10,349 bases of DNA from DATGZX01 sp035296965. Lineage in GTDB: Bacteria; Planctomycetota; Planctomycetia; Gemmatales; Gemmataceae. Location of the stretch: positions 1-10,349 of the forward strand of contig DATGZX010000333.1 in NCBI GenBank assembly GCA_035296965.1, in the 5' to 3' direction. The position numbers were made by a program, and so were the translations under genes. This document shows positions 1-6,329 of this stretch, one piece after another (position 1 is the first letter of the stretch; each line of letters starts with the position of its first letter). The notes beneath the pieces were generated by a model. The model had not been told where the DNA came from, did no database searches, and saw nothing but the letters and a program-made list of their open reading frames with translations.

Positions 1-1
1 A

Positions 2-73
2 GTTCTGAAGGCCTTGAAGATCACCGACGTCCGCCCACCAACCCCACCTGCAGGAGAAGAAACCGTGACCTGA
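2..73 (+). CDS. C-terminal end of an unidentified protein (partial)
   Basis: The frame starting at base 2 is open from the window edge to a TGA at 71-73 and reads ...LKALKITDVRPPTPPAGEET-VT-stop. Third codon positions are mostly G or C, as in the real genes here. The frame starting at base 1 is open longer, to 129, but gives an Arg/Thr/Cys-rich composition that looks non-coding. I do not recognise the protein. A transposase end is one guess, because the DNA after it is non-coding and repeat-rich, but 23 residues cannot show this. The start lies outside the window. Confidence 0.35.
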   Translation, partial: VLKALKITDVRPPTPPAGEETVT

Positions 74-389
74 TGACTAACACGAAATTCAACCCTTGCA
101 CAATAAGGACTTACGGCGACTGGTGTTAAACATAGGCTAGACTGGCGGGATAACCTTCGAAGCAAGAGTAAGAATTAGGACGAAGATTACGATTACGAAG
201 AAGATGAAGAGCACGATTAAGATTGGGAGTACGATGGCCTGAATTCGCTGCCTACTGGGTCCTGCTCTTTCTCTTGCTCCCGCTCTTAATCCTCTTCCTA
301 ATCTTACTCTTCATCTTGATTCCTTCTCTTACGCGTGGGCTGCGTTCAACCCGTCAGTTGAAGATCGCACCTCCGCCCGCAATTCCCAG
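74..389. other. Non-coding stretch with purine/pyrimidine hexamer arrays
   Basis: No credible gene is seen between the partial ORF on the left and the stop of the oxidoreductase gene at 390. The first ~85 bases (74-160) are unremarkable. From about 162 to 330 there are two six-base-periodic arrays (separate entry). The rest (331-389) shows nothing I can name. A TTG-started frame at 223-441 encodes a run of Leu/Ile/Phe only because the pyrimidine array reads as repeated CTN/TTN codons. Confidence 0.6.
162..330. repeat. Converging hexamer arrays forming an imperfect inverted repeat
   Basis: On the plus strand, 162-237 is a purine-rich run of about twelve six-base units resembling ATTACG, ATTAAG, AAGAAG, ATGAAG and AGCACG. 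From about 262 to 330 the plus strand is pyrimidine-rich, and its complement has the same kind of units. The arms face each other across about 25 bases. The best match is AAGAGTAAGAATTAGGA (164-180) against the complement of 296-311, which differs by one extra A. The transcript could fold into a long imperfect hairpin. Function is unknown; it could be a dispersed element or could separate transcription units. Confidence 0.65.
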
Positions 390-1472
390 TCATCTTCCAC
401 CCAGCCACAGATCGATCGGCTTCTTCGCGTCCGTCCTGTAGGGTAGAGCGATCTTCTTGCCGGTGCCCGCGGAGGCGTAGGCAGCCAGGATGATTTCGAG
501 AACCGTTTTACCGTCCTCACCCGTGACCGACGGCGTGCTGTGCTGCCGAACGCAATCGACGAAATGCTGCATTTCCTGAGGGAAACCGTAGTTCCACATT
601 TCCTCGAACATCGTGAACGACCAGCCCTGCGTGGTCGGGGCCTTTTCGACGGCATAGCCATAGCCAACCTCGCTGAACGTCTCCAGCGCACTGCCGTGCA
701 GGAGATCGGCATAGGTCACGCCCTTGCTGCCGTAGATTTCCGCGCGATCGTCCATGCCGCCCAGCCGAGCCCAGCTCTCCTCGATGAGGGCGACCGCCTC
801 ATTGGCGAATTCGACAATAAGAATGGCGTTATCATCGCCACGAGTCTTGTCCTTGTGCACGTAGGTGCCGCACTGGGCGTAGACGCTTGTGGCCTGAGGC
901 CGGCCCAGCACCCAGCGGGCAAACTCAATGCCGTGACAGCCCATGTCGAGCAGCACGCCGCCGCCGCTGCGCTCCACATCCCAAAACCAGTCCGCGTGCG
1001 GGCCAAAATGCTTTTCGCTCTGCTTGATCAGGTACACCTTGCCCAGCGCGCCTTCGTCGACCAATTGTTTGGCGCGAACATATTTCGGCGTAAAGCACAG
1101 CTCTTCCGCGTACATCAGGATGACGGCCGCCTTTTTGCAGGCAGCGATCATCTGGTCCGCCTCGGCCAGGTTCATGCACAATGGTTTCTCGCAAAGCACG
1201 TGCTTGCCCGCCGCCGCCGCATCGACGGTCGCTCGGCAATGAAGGTAGTTCGGCAGGCACAGCGAGACGGCTTGTACTTCGTTCAGTTCCAGCAGCTTGC
1301 GGTAATCTGTGAACCAATGCGGAATGTGATGCTTCTCTGCAAATGTCTTGACATGGGCCGTGGTGGGCGAGGCGACGGCGACCACCTTGGCATCGGGAAC
1401 GCGCTTGAATGCCTCGACGTGCAATTCGGCAATGAATTGCGAGCCAATGATGCCGACGCCGACTGGTTCCAT
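390..1472 (-). CDS. Gfo/Idh/MocA-family NAD(P)-dependent oxidoreductase
   Basis: This is a 360-residue protein, the usual length for the family. The family oxidises or reduces sugars, inositols and related compounds in the cytoplasm using NAD(P); the substrate here cannot be told. The N-terminal Rossmann fold starts with GIIGSQFIAELH (residues 7-18), giving the dinucleotide loop. The family motif CEKP is at 94-97, with Lys96 the expected catalytic lysine. The C-terminal domain carries GGGVLLDMGCHGIE (170-183), where Asp176 and His180 match the usual DxGxH active-site motif; the following acidic position is Glu rather than the common Asp. No signal peptide is seen. The ATG at 1472 has a GGGAGA a few bases upstream, which supports the start. 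It lies 124 bases after the pgpH-like gene on the same strand, and could be cotranscribed or separate. Function in this context is unknown. Confidence 0.93.
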   Translation of the reverse strand: MEPVGVGIIGSQFIAELHVEAFKRVPDAKVVAVASPTTAHVKTFAEKHHIPHWFTDYRKLLELNEVQAVSLCLPNYLHCRATVDAAAAGKHVLCEKPLCMNLAEADQMIAACKKAAVILMYAEELCFTPKYVRAKQLVDEGALGKVYLIKQSEKHFGPHADWFWDVERSGGGVLLDMGCHGIEFARWVLGRPQATSVYAQCGTYVHKDKTRGDDNAILIVEFANEAVALIEESWARLGGMDDRAEIYGSKGVTYADLLHGSALETFSEVGYGYAVEKAPTTQGWSFTMFEEMWNYGFPQEMQHFVDCVRQHSTPSVTGEDGKTVLEIILAAYASAGTGKKIALPYRTDAKKPIDLWLGGR

Positions 1473-1596
1473 GATTTCTCCCGGTTGCTAAACGAGCGAA
1501 TCACGGGCTCTGCTGCCACGCGACTGAAGGTTGAGCGTGGGCCTGGCCCAGTTGAGTTGTATTCGTGATCGGCGCGCAGGAAAAGGAAATTCCCGC

Positions 1597-3447
1597 TCAA
1601 GAAGCTCGGCGTGAGCCCGTGGGCGGTGCCGGCGATTCGTCGTCCGGGTAGCGGATGCGTGCGTGGTAAAGAGCGATCAGGCTCTTGGAAAGACTTTCTT
1701 CGATGACATGCAGCTCGGTCAGCGTCAGGTCGCTTTCTTCGAATTGACCGTCGAGCAAGCGTTTCATCACCAGCTCATGAACTAGCTTGCACAAGCTGCC
1801 TGGCGCCGGGTCCTTAAGCGCCCGGCTGGAACTCTCCACCGCGTCGGCAAGCATGACGACGCCGTTCTCCGGATTCTGTGGCTTGGGCCCGGGATAACGA
1901 AACGTGGCTTCCAACTGGGTGGCGTCCTGGCCGTTGTCTTCCTGCATGCGGACCGCCTCGCGGTAGAAGTATTCCACCAGCGTCGTGCCGTGATGTTGTT
2001 CGATGAAGTCGACAATCGGCTCTGGCAAGCGATATTGCTGCGCCAGCGCCAGGCCGTCCTTGATGTGGCCAATGATGATCAGCGTACTCAGGGCCGGCTC
2101 CAGGGCATCGTGACGATTCTCACCGGCCTGGTTCTCGATGAAATACTGGGGCTTGAGCATCTTGCCAACGTCGTGAAAATAGCTGCCCACCCGAGTGAGC
2201 AACGGATTGGCACCAATCGCCTCAGCGGCGGCTTCGGCCAGGGTCGCCACCGTCATGCTGTGGGTATAAGTTCCGGGCGCCCGCCGCACCAGCTCCTGCA
2301 GCAGCGGATGCGACCCATCGGCAAGTTCCAGGAGACTCACATCCGTCACCACGCCGAAACAGCGCTCCACCAACGGCAAGCTGCCGGTGAGGAAGAAACC
2401 AGCCAGGCATCCCCAGAGGAGATGGCGCACGGATTCCCAGAGAATCAAGTGCCAGGTCTGGTCGCTGAGCAGACCGGTCGCGATCGTCATGACCATGTAG
2501 GCCAAACCGGCGCCCGCACCGACTTGAACGAGCCGGGCCTTGGTGCGCAGGTTGCGCAGCAGGAGCACAGCGGTGGCCAATCCGCCCATCTGGATCAACA
2601 AATGCTCGAAGTCTGTGCCCAGAGCGACGGTCGTTGCCAGGGCCAGGCTGAACGACATGAGCAGTGCAAACTGCGGATTGTAGGCGATCGTCAAGATCAT
2701 CGCCGAGACGGTCAGCGGGATAAGGACTGCGTGCCAGGGAGGACCGCTTAACAGGAGTCCGAGCGCCAACGTGGTGACGACCAGGCCACAAACACCCGAA
2801 ATCTTCGACAGGCTTTGCACGAGGGCCGGCTGAAAACGGGCGCTGTATAAGCCGACCACGGCGGCGAGAAGGCTCATGACCAGAAAGAGCGCCACGCCAC
2901 GCCGGAAGTGATCGCCTGCCAGGAGACTGTGCAAATAGGCCCGGTGCTCCGCGTCAAGGAGGTTCAGTTGCGCGGCAGTAATGGGTTGGCCGCGCTGCAC
3001 GAGCAGCACCCCGGCAGGATATTTCTCCACCACCGGCGGAACCGCCAACCGTGCTGCCTCGCGTGCCGCAGGCTCGCGGCTCACGGAGGGAAGGAGATGT
3101 TGCACCGCCTCCTCGCGGGCGCGCTCGGTCTGTACCTGATCGACAACTTCGAAATAGGAACGAACGCGCAGGTCGGTCGAATGAATCTCGCCCACGCGGT
3201 AGGGGAGGGGAGGGCCCCACCAATACGCCAACAGCGTCACACAGGCCATGGTTGCCACCAGGGTGGCAAGCCGCACCAGGACCGGCTTTTTCAGGAGGCT
3301 CGTCAGGACAGGCTCATCGCTGCGCGACGACCGGCGCCGACCATCCCACTGGCCCAGGCGCGATTGCTTCTTGTTAAAACCAAACATGGGGGGATCAGGG
3401 GCCGGTCCTACCAGGTCTTCTTGCTCCCGACGAAGGGCATAGGACAT
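1597..3447 (-). CDS. pgpH: Membrane HD-domain phosphodiesterase, PgpH/YqfF-like (7TM-HD)
   Basis: This is a 616-residue membrane protein. Characterised relatives (Listeria PgpH) hydrolyse cyclic di-AMP; that activity here is inferred. Residues 1-55 are basic and cytoplasmic, TM1 is at about 57-77, an extracytoplasmic segment spans about 80-182, and a cluster of about seven hydrophobic helices lies at 183-356. The C-terminal cytoplasmic HD domain follows. It shows PGTYTHSM (His396), YFHDVGK (His425-Asp426), RHDALEP (His446), GHIKDG (His461), EQHHG (485-486) and LADAVE (Asp535), plus the family's FRYPGPKPQ at 516-524. Metal ligands therefore look intact. The extracytoplasmic part is about 100 residues, far shorter than the roughly 250 expected in Firmicute homologues, which are about 700 residues in all. 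It keeps the VVDQVQTERAREEA start and the GVLLVQRGQPIT end. The ATG at 3447 has AGGA 8 bases upstream; a second Met at residue 21 lacks a ribosome site. phoH lies directly upstream, as in Firmicutes, but no ybeY follows. Confidence 0.93.
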   Translation of the reverse strand: MSYALRREQEDLVGPAPDPPMFGFNKKQSRLGQWDGRRRSSRSDEPVLTSLLKKPVLVRLATLVATMACVTLLAYWWGPPLPYRVGEIHSTDLRVRSYFEVVDQVQTERAREEAVQHLLPSVSREPAAREAARLAVPPVVEKYPAGVLLVQRGQPITAAQLNLLDAEHRAYLHSLLAGDHFRRGVALFLVMSLLAAVVGLYSARFQPALVQSLSKISGVCGLVVTTLALGLLLSGPPWHAVLIPLTVSAMILTIAYNPQFALLMSFSLALATTVALGTDFEHLLIQMGGLATAVLLLRNLRTKARLVQVGAGAGLAYMVMTIATGLLSDQTWHLILWESVRHLLWGCLAGFFLTGSLPLVERCFGVVTDVSLLELADGSHPLLQELVRRAPGTYTHSMTVATLAEAAAEAIGANPLLTRVGSYFHDVGKMLKPQYFIENQAGENRHDALEPALSTLIIIGHIKDGLALAQQYRLPEPIVDFIEQHHGTTLVEYFYREAVRMQEDNGQDATQLEATFRYPGPKPQNPENGVVMLADAVESSSRALKDPAPGSLCKLVHELVMKRLLDGQFEESDLTLTELHVIEESLSKSLIALYHARIRYPDDESPAPPTGSRRAS

Positions 3448-3458
3448 ATAGGTCCTAT
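3439..3458 (-). promoter_or_regulatory. Hairpin covering the ribosome site and start of the pgpH-like gene
   Basis: ATAGGAC (3439-3445) and GTCCTAT (3452-3458) form a perfect 7-bp inverted repeat with a 6-base loop. In the minus-strand transcript the 5' arm contains the AGGA ribosome site and the loop and 3' arm contain the AUG (3447-3445). When folded, both would be partly hidden, so this could lower or control translation. The fold is read by eye; regulation is inference. Confidence 0.5.
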
Positions 3459-3471
3459 ACGACGTATTCCG

Positions 3472-3504
3472 CTCCCCTCGGCCCCTCTACAGGAAAGAGG
3501 GGAG
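3472..3504 (-). promoter_or_regulatory. Competing hairpins in the phoH-pgpH gap
   Basis: The minus-strand transcript carries one pyrimidine stretch (complement of 3496-3504) that can pair in two exclusive ways. It can pair with the complement of 3482-3488, giving 7 bp (CCCCTCT/AGAGGGG) with a 7-base loop. It can also pair with the complement of 3472-3479, giving 8 bp (CTCCCCTC/GAGGGGAG) with a longer loop. No T-tract follows, so this is not a standard intrinsic terminator. It may be an attenuator-like or RNA-stability structure between the two genes. Confidence 0.45.
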
Positions 3505-3547
3505 AGTTGTCGGACAGACTTTAAGACGCGGCAAGAACCGGCCGCCG

Positions 3548-4513
3548 CTAATCACTCCTTTTCTTCCGTGGGCGTTCTTCCTCGTAGGCGCGCACGACCT
3601 CCTGCACGAGCGGGTGCCGGACGATGTCGTGCTCATCCAGATAAACAATCGCAATGCCCGAGATGTCGCGCAGACGATCGATGGCGTCCGCCAACCCGCT
3701 GCGCGTCTGCTTGGGCAAGTCGACCTGCGTGACGTCGCCAGTGACGATGATCTTGGAACCGTTGCCCATGCGTGTCAGAAACATCTTCATCTGCGCGACG
3801 CTGGTGTTCTGCCCTTCGTCGAGAATGATGACCGCCTGGTTCAGGGTCCGGCCGCGCATGTAGGCCAATGGGACGATCTCAATGATGTCATTCTCCATGT
3901 AGCGCTTGACCTGGTCGGAATCCATCATGTCGTGCAGTGCATCGAAGAGCGGCCGTAGGTACGGGTTTACCTTGGCGACCATGTCGCCGGGTAGAAAGCC
4001 CAGGCGTTCTCCGGCTTCGACGGCCGGCCGCACCAGGACGATCCGCTTCACCTGGCCCTGCCGCAGCAGGCTGACTGCCATGGCGACGGCAAGATAGGTC
4101 TTGCCGGTCCCACCAGGTCCGATGCACAGCGTCAGGTCTTTTTCGCGCATCGCCTTGACATAGCGTGCCTGGCCGTCGGTGCGCGGCCGGACATGCCGGG
4201 CGCCGTCCAGGTAGTTCACGCCTTCCGGGCCGGTTGATTCGTCGGCCTGCTGGACGACTTCCAGGACGGTGCGCACGTTTTCCATGGATAGCTTGCCTTG
4301 CTTGCGCAGCATTTGTCTTAGCTGCTGGAAAACGCGATCGGCTCGGTTGACCTGTTCCTCGCTGCCTTCGATCTGGATGGTATCGCCGCGGGCGACGAGG
4401 CGCACGCCGAGGGCATCCCGAATCAAGCGCAGGTACTGGTCGCGAGTGCCGAACAGAAGGATGGCTTCATCGCGATCTTCAAGAGTCAGAGTTAGAGTCG
4501 CTGAGGTGCTCAT
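3548..4513 (-). CDS. phoH: PhoH-like P-loop ATPase
   Basis: This is a 321-residue cytoplasmic ATPase of the PhoH/YbeZ family, linked in other bacteria to RNA metabolism and to YbeY; the exact role is unsettled. The N-terminal ~90 residues are a small KH-like region (LTLEDRDEAILLFGTRDQYL...). The PhoH ATPase core follows, with Walker A GPGGTGKT at 132-139, VRPAVEAGERLGFLPGD at about 161-177, the family hallmark RPLFDAL at 187-193, Walker B IILDEGQNT at about 229-237 and the GDVTQVDLP segment near 259-267. Walker B reads DEGQN where most members have DEAQN, a small change. The C-terminus is basic. I chose the ATG at 4513, with AAAGG 5 bases upstream. The frame also opens at a GTG 30 bases earlier (4543), but no ribosome site precedes it and it would approach the palindrome. 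It is the gene just upstream of the pgpH-like gene, the same order as Firmicute phoH-yqfF. Confidence 0.94.
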   Translation of the reverse strand: MSTSATLTLTLEDRDEAILLFGTRDQYLRLIRDALGVRLVARGDTIQIEGSEEQVNRADRVFQQLRQMLRKQGKLSMENVRTVLEVVQQADESTGPEGVNYLDGARHVRPRTDGQARYVKAMREKDLTLCIGPGGTGKTYLAVAMAVSLLRQGQVKRIVLVRPAVEAGERLGFLPGDMVAKVNPYLRPLFDALHDMMDSDQVKRYMENDIIEIVPLAYMRGRTLNQAVIILDEGQNTSVAQMKMFLTRMGNGSKIIVTGDVTQVDLPKQTRSGLADAIDRLRDISGIAIVYLDEHDIVRHPLVQEVVRAYEEERPRKKRSD

Positions 4514-4549
4514 GAAAACCTTTATCTCTACATCACCATGCACGATTCC

Positions 4550-4608
4550 GCTGATACTAGCCCGAAGCGTCAGCGAGGACCTCGCTAACGCTTCGGGCTA
4601 GTATCAGC
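4550..4608. repeat. 59-base near-perfect palindrome (TAGCCCGAAGCG type)
   Basis: The arms are 4550-4578 and 4580-4608, centred on base 4579; 28 of 29 positions pair, with one C/A mismatch (4571/4587). The arms contain CTAGCCCGAAGCGT and its complement. The element fills most of the gap between the cdsA stop (4627) and the phoH start (4513). I associate the TAGCCCGAAGCGT(C/T)AGCGA motif with intergenic repeats in planctomycete genomes, from memory and unverified here. It could work as a rho-independent-like stop or an mRNA 3' end protector for the purA-uppS-cdsA transcript, but no T-tract follows on the minus strand. Confidence 0.85.
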
Positions 4609-4626
4609 TGATTTGCACACGGTCAT

Positions 4627-5502
4627 TTAGCGCAACCACCAGTAGGCCACAGGGGCTGTAAAGAGGATGGAATCCACCACGTCGAGGATTCCTCCAAATC
4701 CAGGGACGCTTTGCGATGCGTCCTTCTGCCGGCAGGCCCGTTTGATGAGGGATTCCGCAAGATCGCCCAAGACTCCCGCAATGCCGAGAGCGAGTCCCAA
4801 TCCCGCGGCGGCGGCGATTCCGCCGTGAACGACGGAGCCAAAACGATCGATTACGATTGCCACGACGACCGCAGCCGTTAATCCGCCGGCCAAGCCCTCC
4901 CAGGTCTTCTTGGGACTTAGAAGGGGGGCCATCTTGTGCTTGCCCAGGAACCGGCCCGTGAAATAGGCGCCAATGTCGCAGCACTTGGGGACAAAAATCG
5001 CCAGGGCCAGGGCGGCTGTCGCCCGCCGTGAGCTAGTTGCACGATCTGAATCGCTCAGCCAACGCAATTGCACCAAAAAGCTGGGCAGCAACCCCAGGTA
5101 GGCAACGGTCCAGGTGGTGAGTGAAATCCTGGTGAGCGACTCACCCGAAGCCTGAAACATTGCCATTTCCACAAGAAACGCCGCCAGCACTACCGCCGTG
5201 AAACACCCAGCTATCCACACCCACGGTTCGGGTTGCGGCGAGGCTGCCTGCGACCCGGCGCGGAGCACATAGGGGATCCAGTTCGCAATCAGCACAAGAG
5301 CCACGCCGCCATAACAGAGCGCGGACATGGGTCGGCCGGAAGCGGGCAAAATCTGCAGCAGCTCCGCACAGCACAGCAGCGCGAGCACGACCACAAACAG
5401 AAACAGAAACGGAAACCAGGGCTCCATTCCCTGGTCGATCACCAGTACTCCGGCGGTGAGGGCAATGAGCACAGCCCCCACCCACAGACGCGTTCGCAGC
5501 AT
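4627..5502 (-). CDS. cdsA: Phosphatidate cytidylyltransferase (CDP-diacylglycerol synthase)
   Basis: This 291-residue integral membrane enzyme makes CDP-diacylglycerol from phosphatidic acid and CTP, the branch point of phospholipid synthesis. Hydrophobic helices run through most of the protein (about 7-22, 30-50, 63-80, 97-112, 130-145, 162-172, 205-218, 230-247). A conserved loop, DIGAYFTGRFLGKHKMAPLLSPKKTWEG, occupies about 176-203 and carries the family's SPKKTWEG. The C-terminal signature S-x-KR...KD...PG-x-GG-x-x-D is at 251-277. Within it, the usual GHGGxxDRxD reads GFGGILDVVD: His is replaced by Phe269 and Arg by Val275, while Asp274 and Asp277 are kept. The ATG at 5502 is only 4 bases after the uppS stop, with AGGA 8 bases upstream inside the uppS end, so translation is probably coupled. 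The uppS-cdsA pair is widespread; the usual following dxr/rseP is absent. Confidence 0.93.
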   Translation of the reverse strand: MLRTRLWVGAVLIALTAGVLVIDQGMEPWFPFLFLFVVVLALLCCAELLQILPASGRPMSALCYGGVALVLIANWIPYVLRAGSQAASPQPEPWVWIAGCFTAVVLAAFLVEMAMFQASGESLTRISLTTWTVAYLGLLPSFLVQLRWLSDSDRATSSRRATAALALAIFVPKCCDIGAYFTGRFLGKHKMAPLLSPKKTWEGLAGGLTAAVVVAIVIDRFGSVVHGGIAAAAGLGLALGIAGVLGDLAESLIKRACRQKDASQSVPGFGGILDVVDSILFTAPVAYWWLR

Positions 5503-5506
5503 GGCT

Positions 5507-6286
5507 TTAATCCTTTAAGCCGCCGAAACGCCTTTCTCGAGTTGCATAATCGCGAAGGGCGGCGTGCAGACAGGTGCGGTCAAATTCCGGCCAGCATTTC
5601 TCCGTGACCCACAATTCCGCATAGGAGATTTGCCAGAGGAGGAAGTTGCTGATGCGCATTTCCCCGGCCGTGCGAATCAGCAGATCCGGGTCTTGCATGC
5701 CGGCCGTGTACAGAGCGTCGTTGATCGTCGTTTCGTCGATGTCGTCGGGGTTCAGTGTTCCCTGACGCACCTGGTCCGCTATCGCGCGCACCGCATCGAC
5801 CAGCTCTGCTCTGCCCCCGTAGTTGATCGCCAGGCTAAGTAACATGCCGGTGTTGCTTTGGCTCACGCGAATGCTCTCGTCCATTTCCTCCAGTACCTGG
5901 GCCGGCAGTCCTATCCGGCGGCCGATGGTCGTGAAGCGGATATTTTGCTCCATGATCTCCGCGCGTTCGTCGATCAGGTACTTGCGGAGCAGCATCATCA
6001 AGAAATCCAGCTCTTGCTGAGGGCGCTTCCAGTTTTCGATACTCAGGCAGTACAGCGTCAGCTGGTTGATACCTAGACGGCAACATTCCTCGACCGTGGC
6101 GCGAACGCTTTGCACCCCGCGGAGATGCCCCTCGATGCGTTCCAGTCCGCGCTGCCGAGCCCAGCGGCCATTCCCATCCATGATGATTGCCACGTGCCGG
6201 GGCAAGCGTGCGGCATCCAGTCCGGCTTCCGCCAGACGCTGCAGGGTATTGGGATCCAAAATCGAAACGGCGGTCGAACCCATCAT
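5507..6286 (-). CDS. uppS: Isoprenyl transferase (undecaprenyl diphosphate synthase)
   Basis: This is a 259-residue cis-prenyltransferase, normal length. It adds isopentenyl diphosphate units to farnesyl diphosphate to build the undecaprenyl diphosphate carrier used for cell-wall and surface polysaccharide synthesis. The motifs appear in order. HVAIIMDGNGRWA is at 31-43, with catalytic Asp37. GHLRGV at 53-58 carries His54. LYCLSIENWKRP at 78-89 matches the usual FSxENWxRP. INYGGRAELVDAVR follows at 154-167. RTAGEMRISNFLLWQISYAEL at 205-225 carries the diphosphate-binding arginines and Glu224. All key residues look intact. The ATG at 6286 is followed at once by a second ATG (6283) that could also be used; the ribosome site is weak (GGA about 8 bases upstream). 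It lies 43 bases after purA and 4 bases before cdsA, which fits one transcript. Confidence 0.96.
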   Translation of the reverse strand: MMGSTAVSILDPNTLQRLAEAGLDAARLPRHVAIIMDGNGRWARQRGLERIEGHLRGVQSVRATVEECCRLGINQLTLYCLSIENWKRPQQELDFLMMLLRKYLIDERAEIMEQNIRFTTIGRRIGLPAQVLEEMDESIRVSQSNTGMLLSLAINYGGRAELVDAVRAIADQVRQGTLNPDDIDETTINDALYTAGMQDPDLLIRTAGEMRISNFLLWQISYAELWVTEKCWPEFDRTCLHAALRDYATRERRFGGLKD

Positions 6287-6308
6287 TTCTGATCCGTAGC
6301 GCTCAAAT

Positions 6309-6328
6309 TGCGTCCTAAATGCGTCCTA
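6309..6328. repeat. 9-base direct repeat in the purA-uppS gap
   Basis: TGCGTCCTA occurs at 6309-6317 and again at 6320-6328, an 11-base period in the 43-base gap. It may be chance or a protein or RNA-binding site; nothing else supports a role. Confidence 0.35.
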
Positions 6329-6329
6329 T

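Noticed and set aside
223..441. TTG-started 72-residue frame with a very hydrophobic, membrane-like stretch
   Set aside because: The Leu/Ile/Phe run comes from the pyrimidine hexamer array; there is no ribosome site and the frame runs into the 3' end of the oxidoreductase gene.
1538..1550. TGGGCC-T-GGCCCA palindrome between the pgpH-like and oxidoreductase genes as a terminator
   Set aside because: The loop would be too tight for the full stem and no T-tract follows on the minus strand.
540..1568. Long plus-strand open frame (342 residues) opposite the oxidoreductase gene
   Set aside because: It mirrors the codon pattern of the real minus-strand gene, whose Rossmann and EKP motifs are clear; the antisense product shows no recognisable domain.
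4514..4543. Upstream GTG start for phoH adding ten residues
   Set aside because: No ribosome site precedes the GTG, while the ATG at 4513 has AAAGG at a workable distance.
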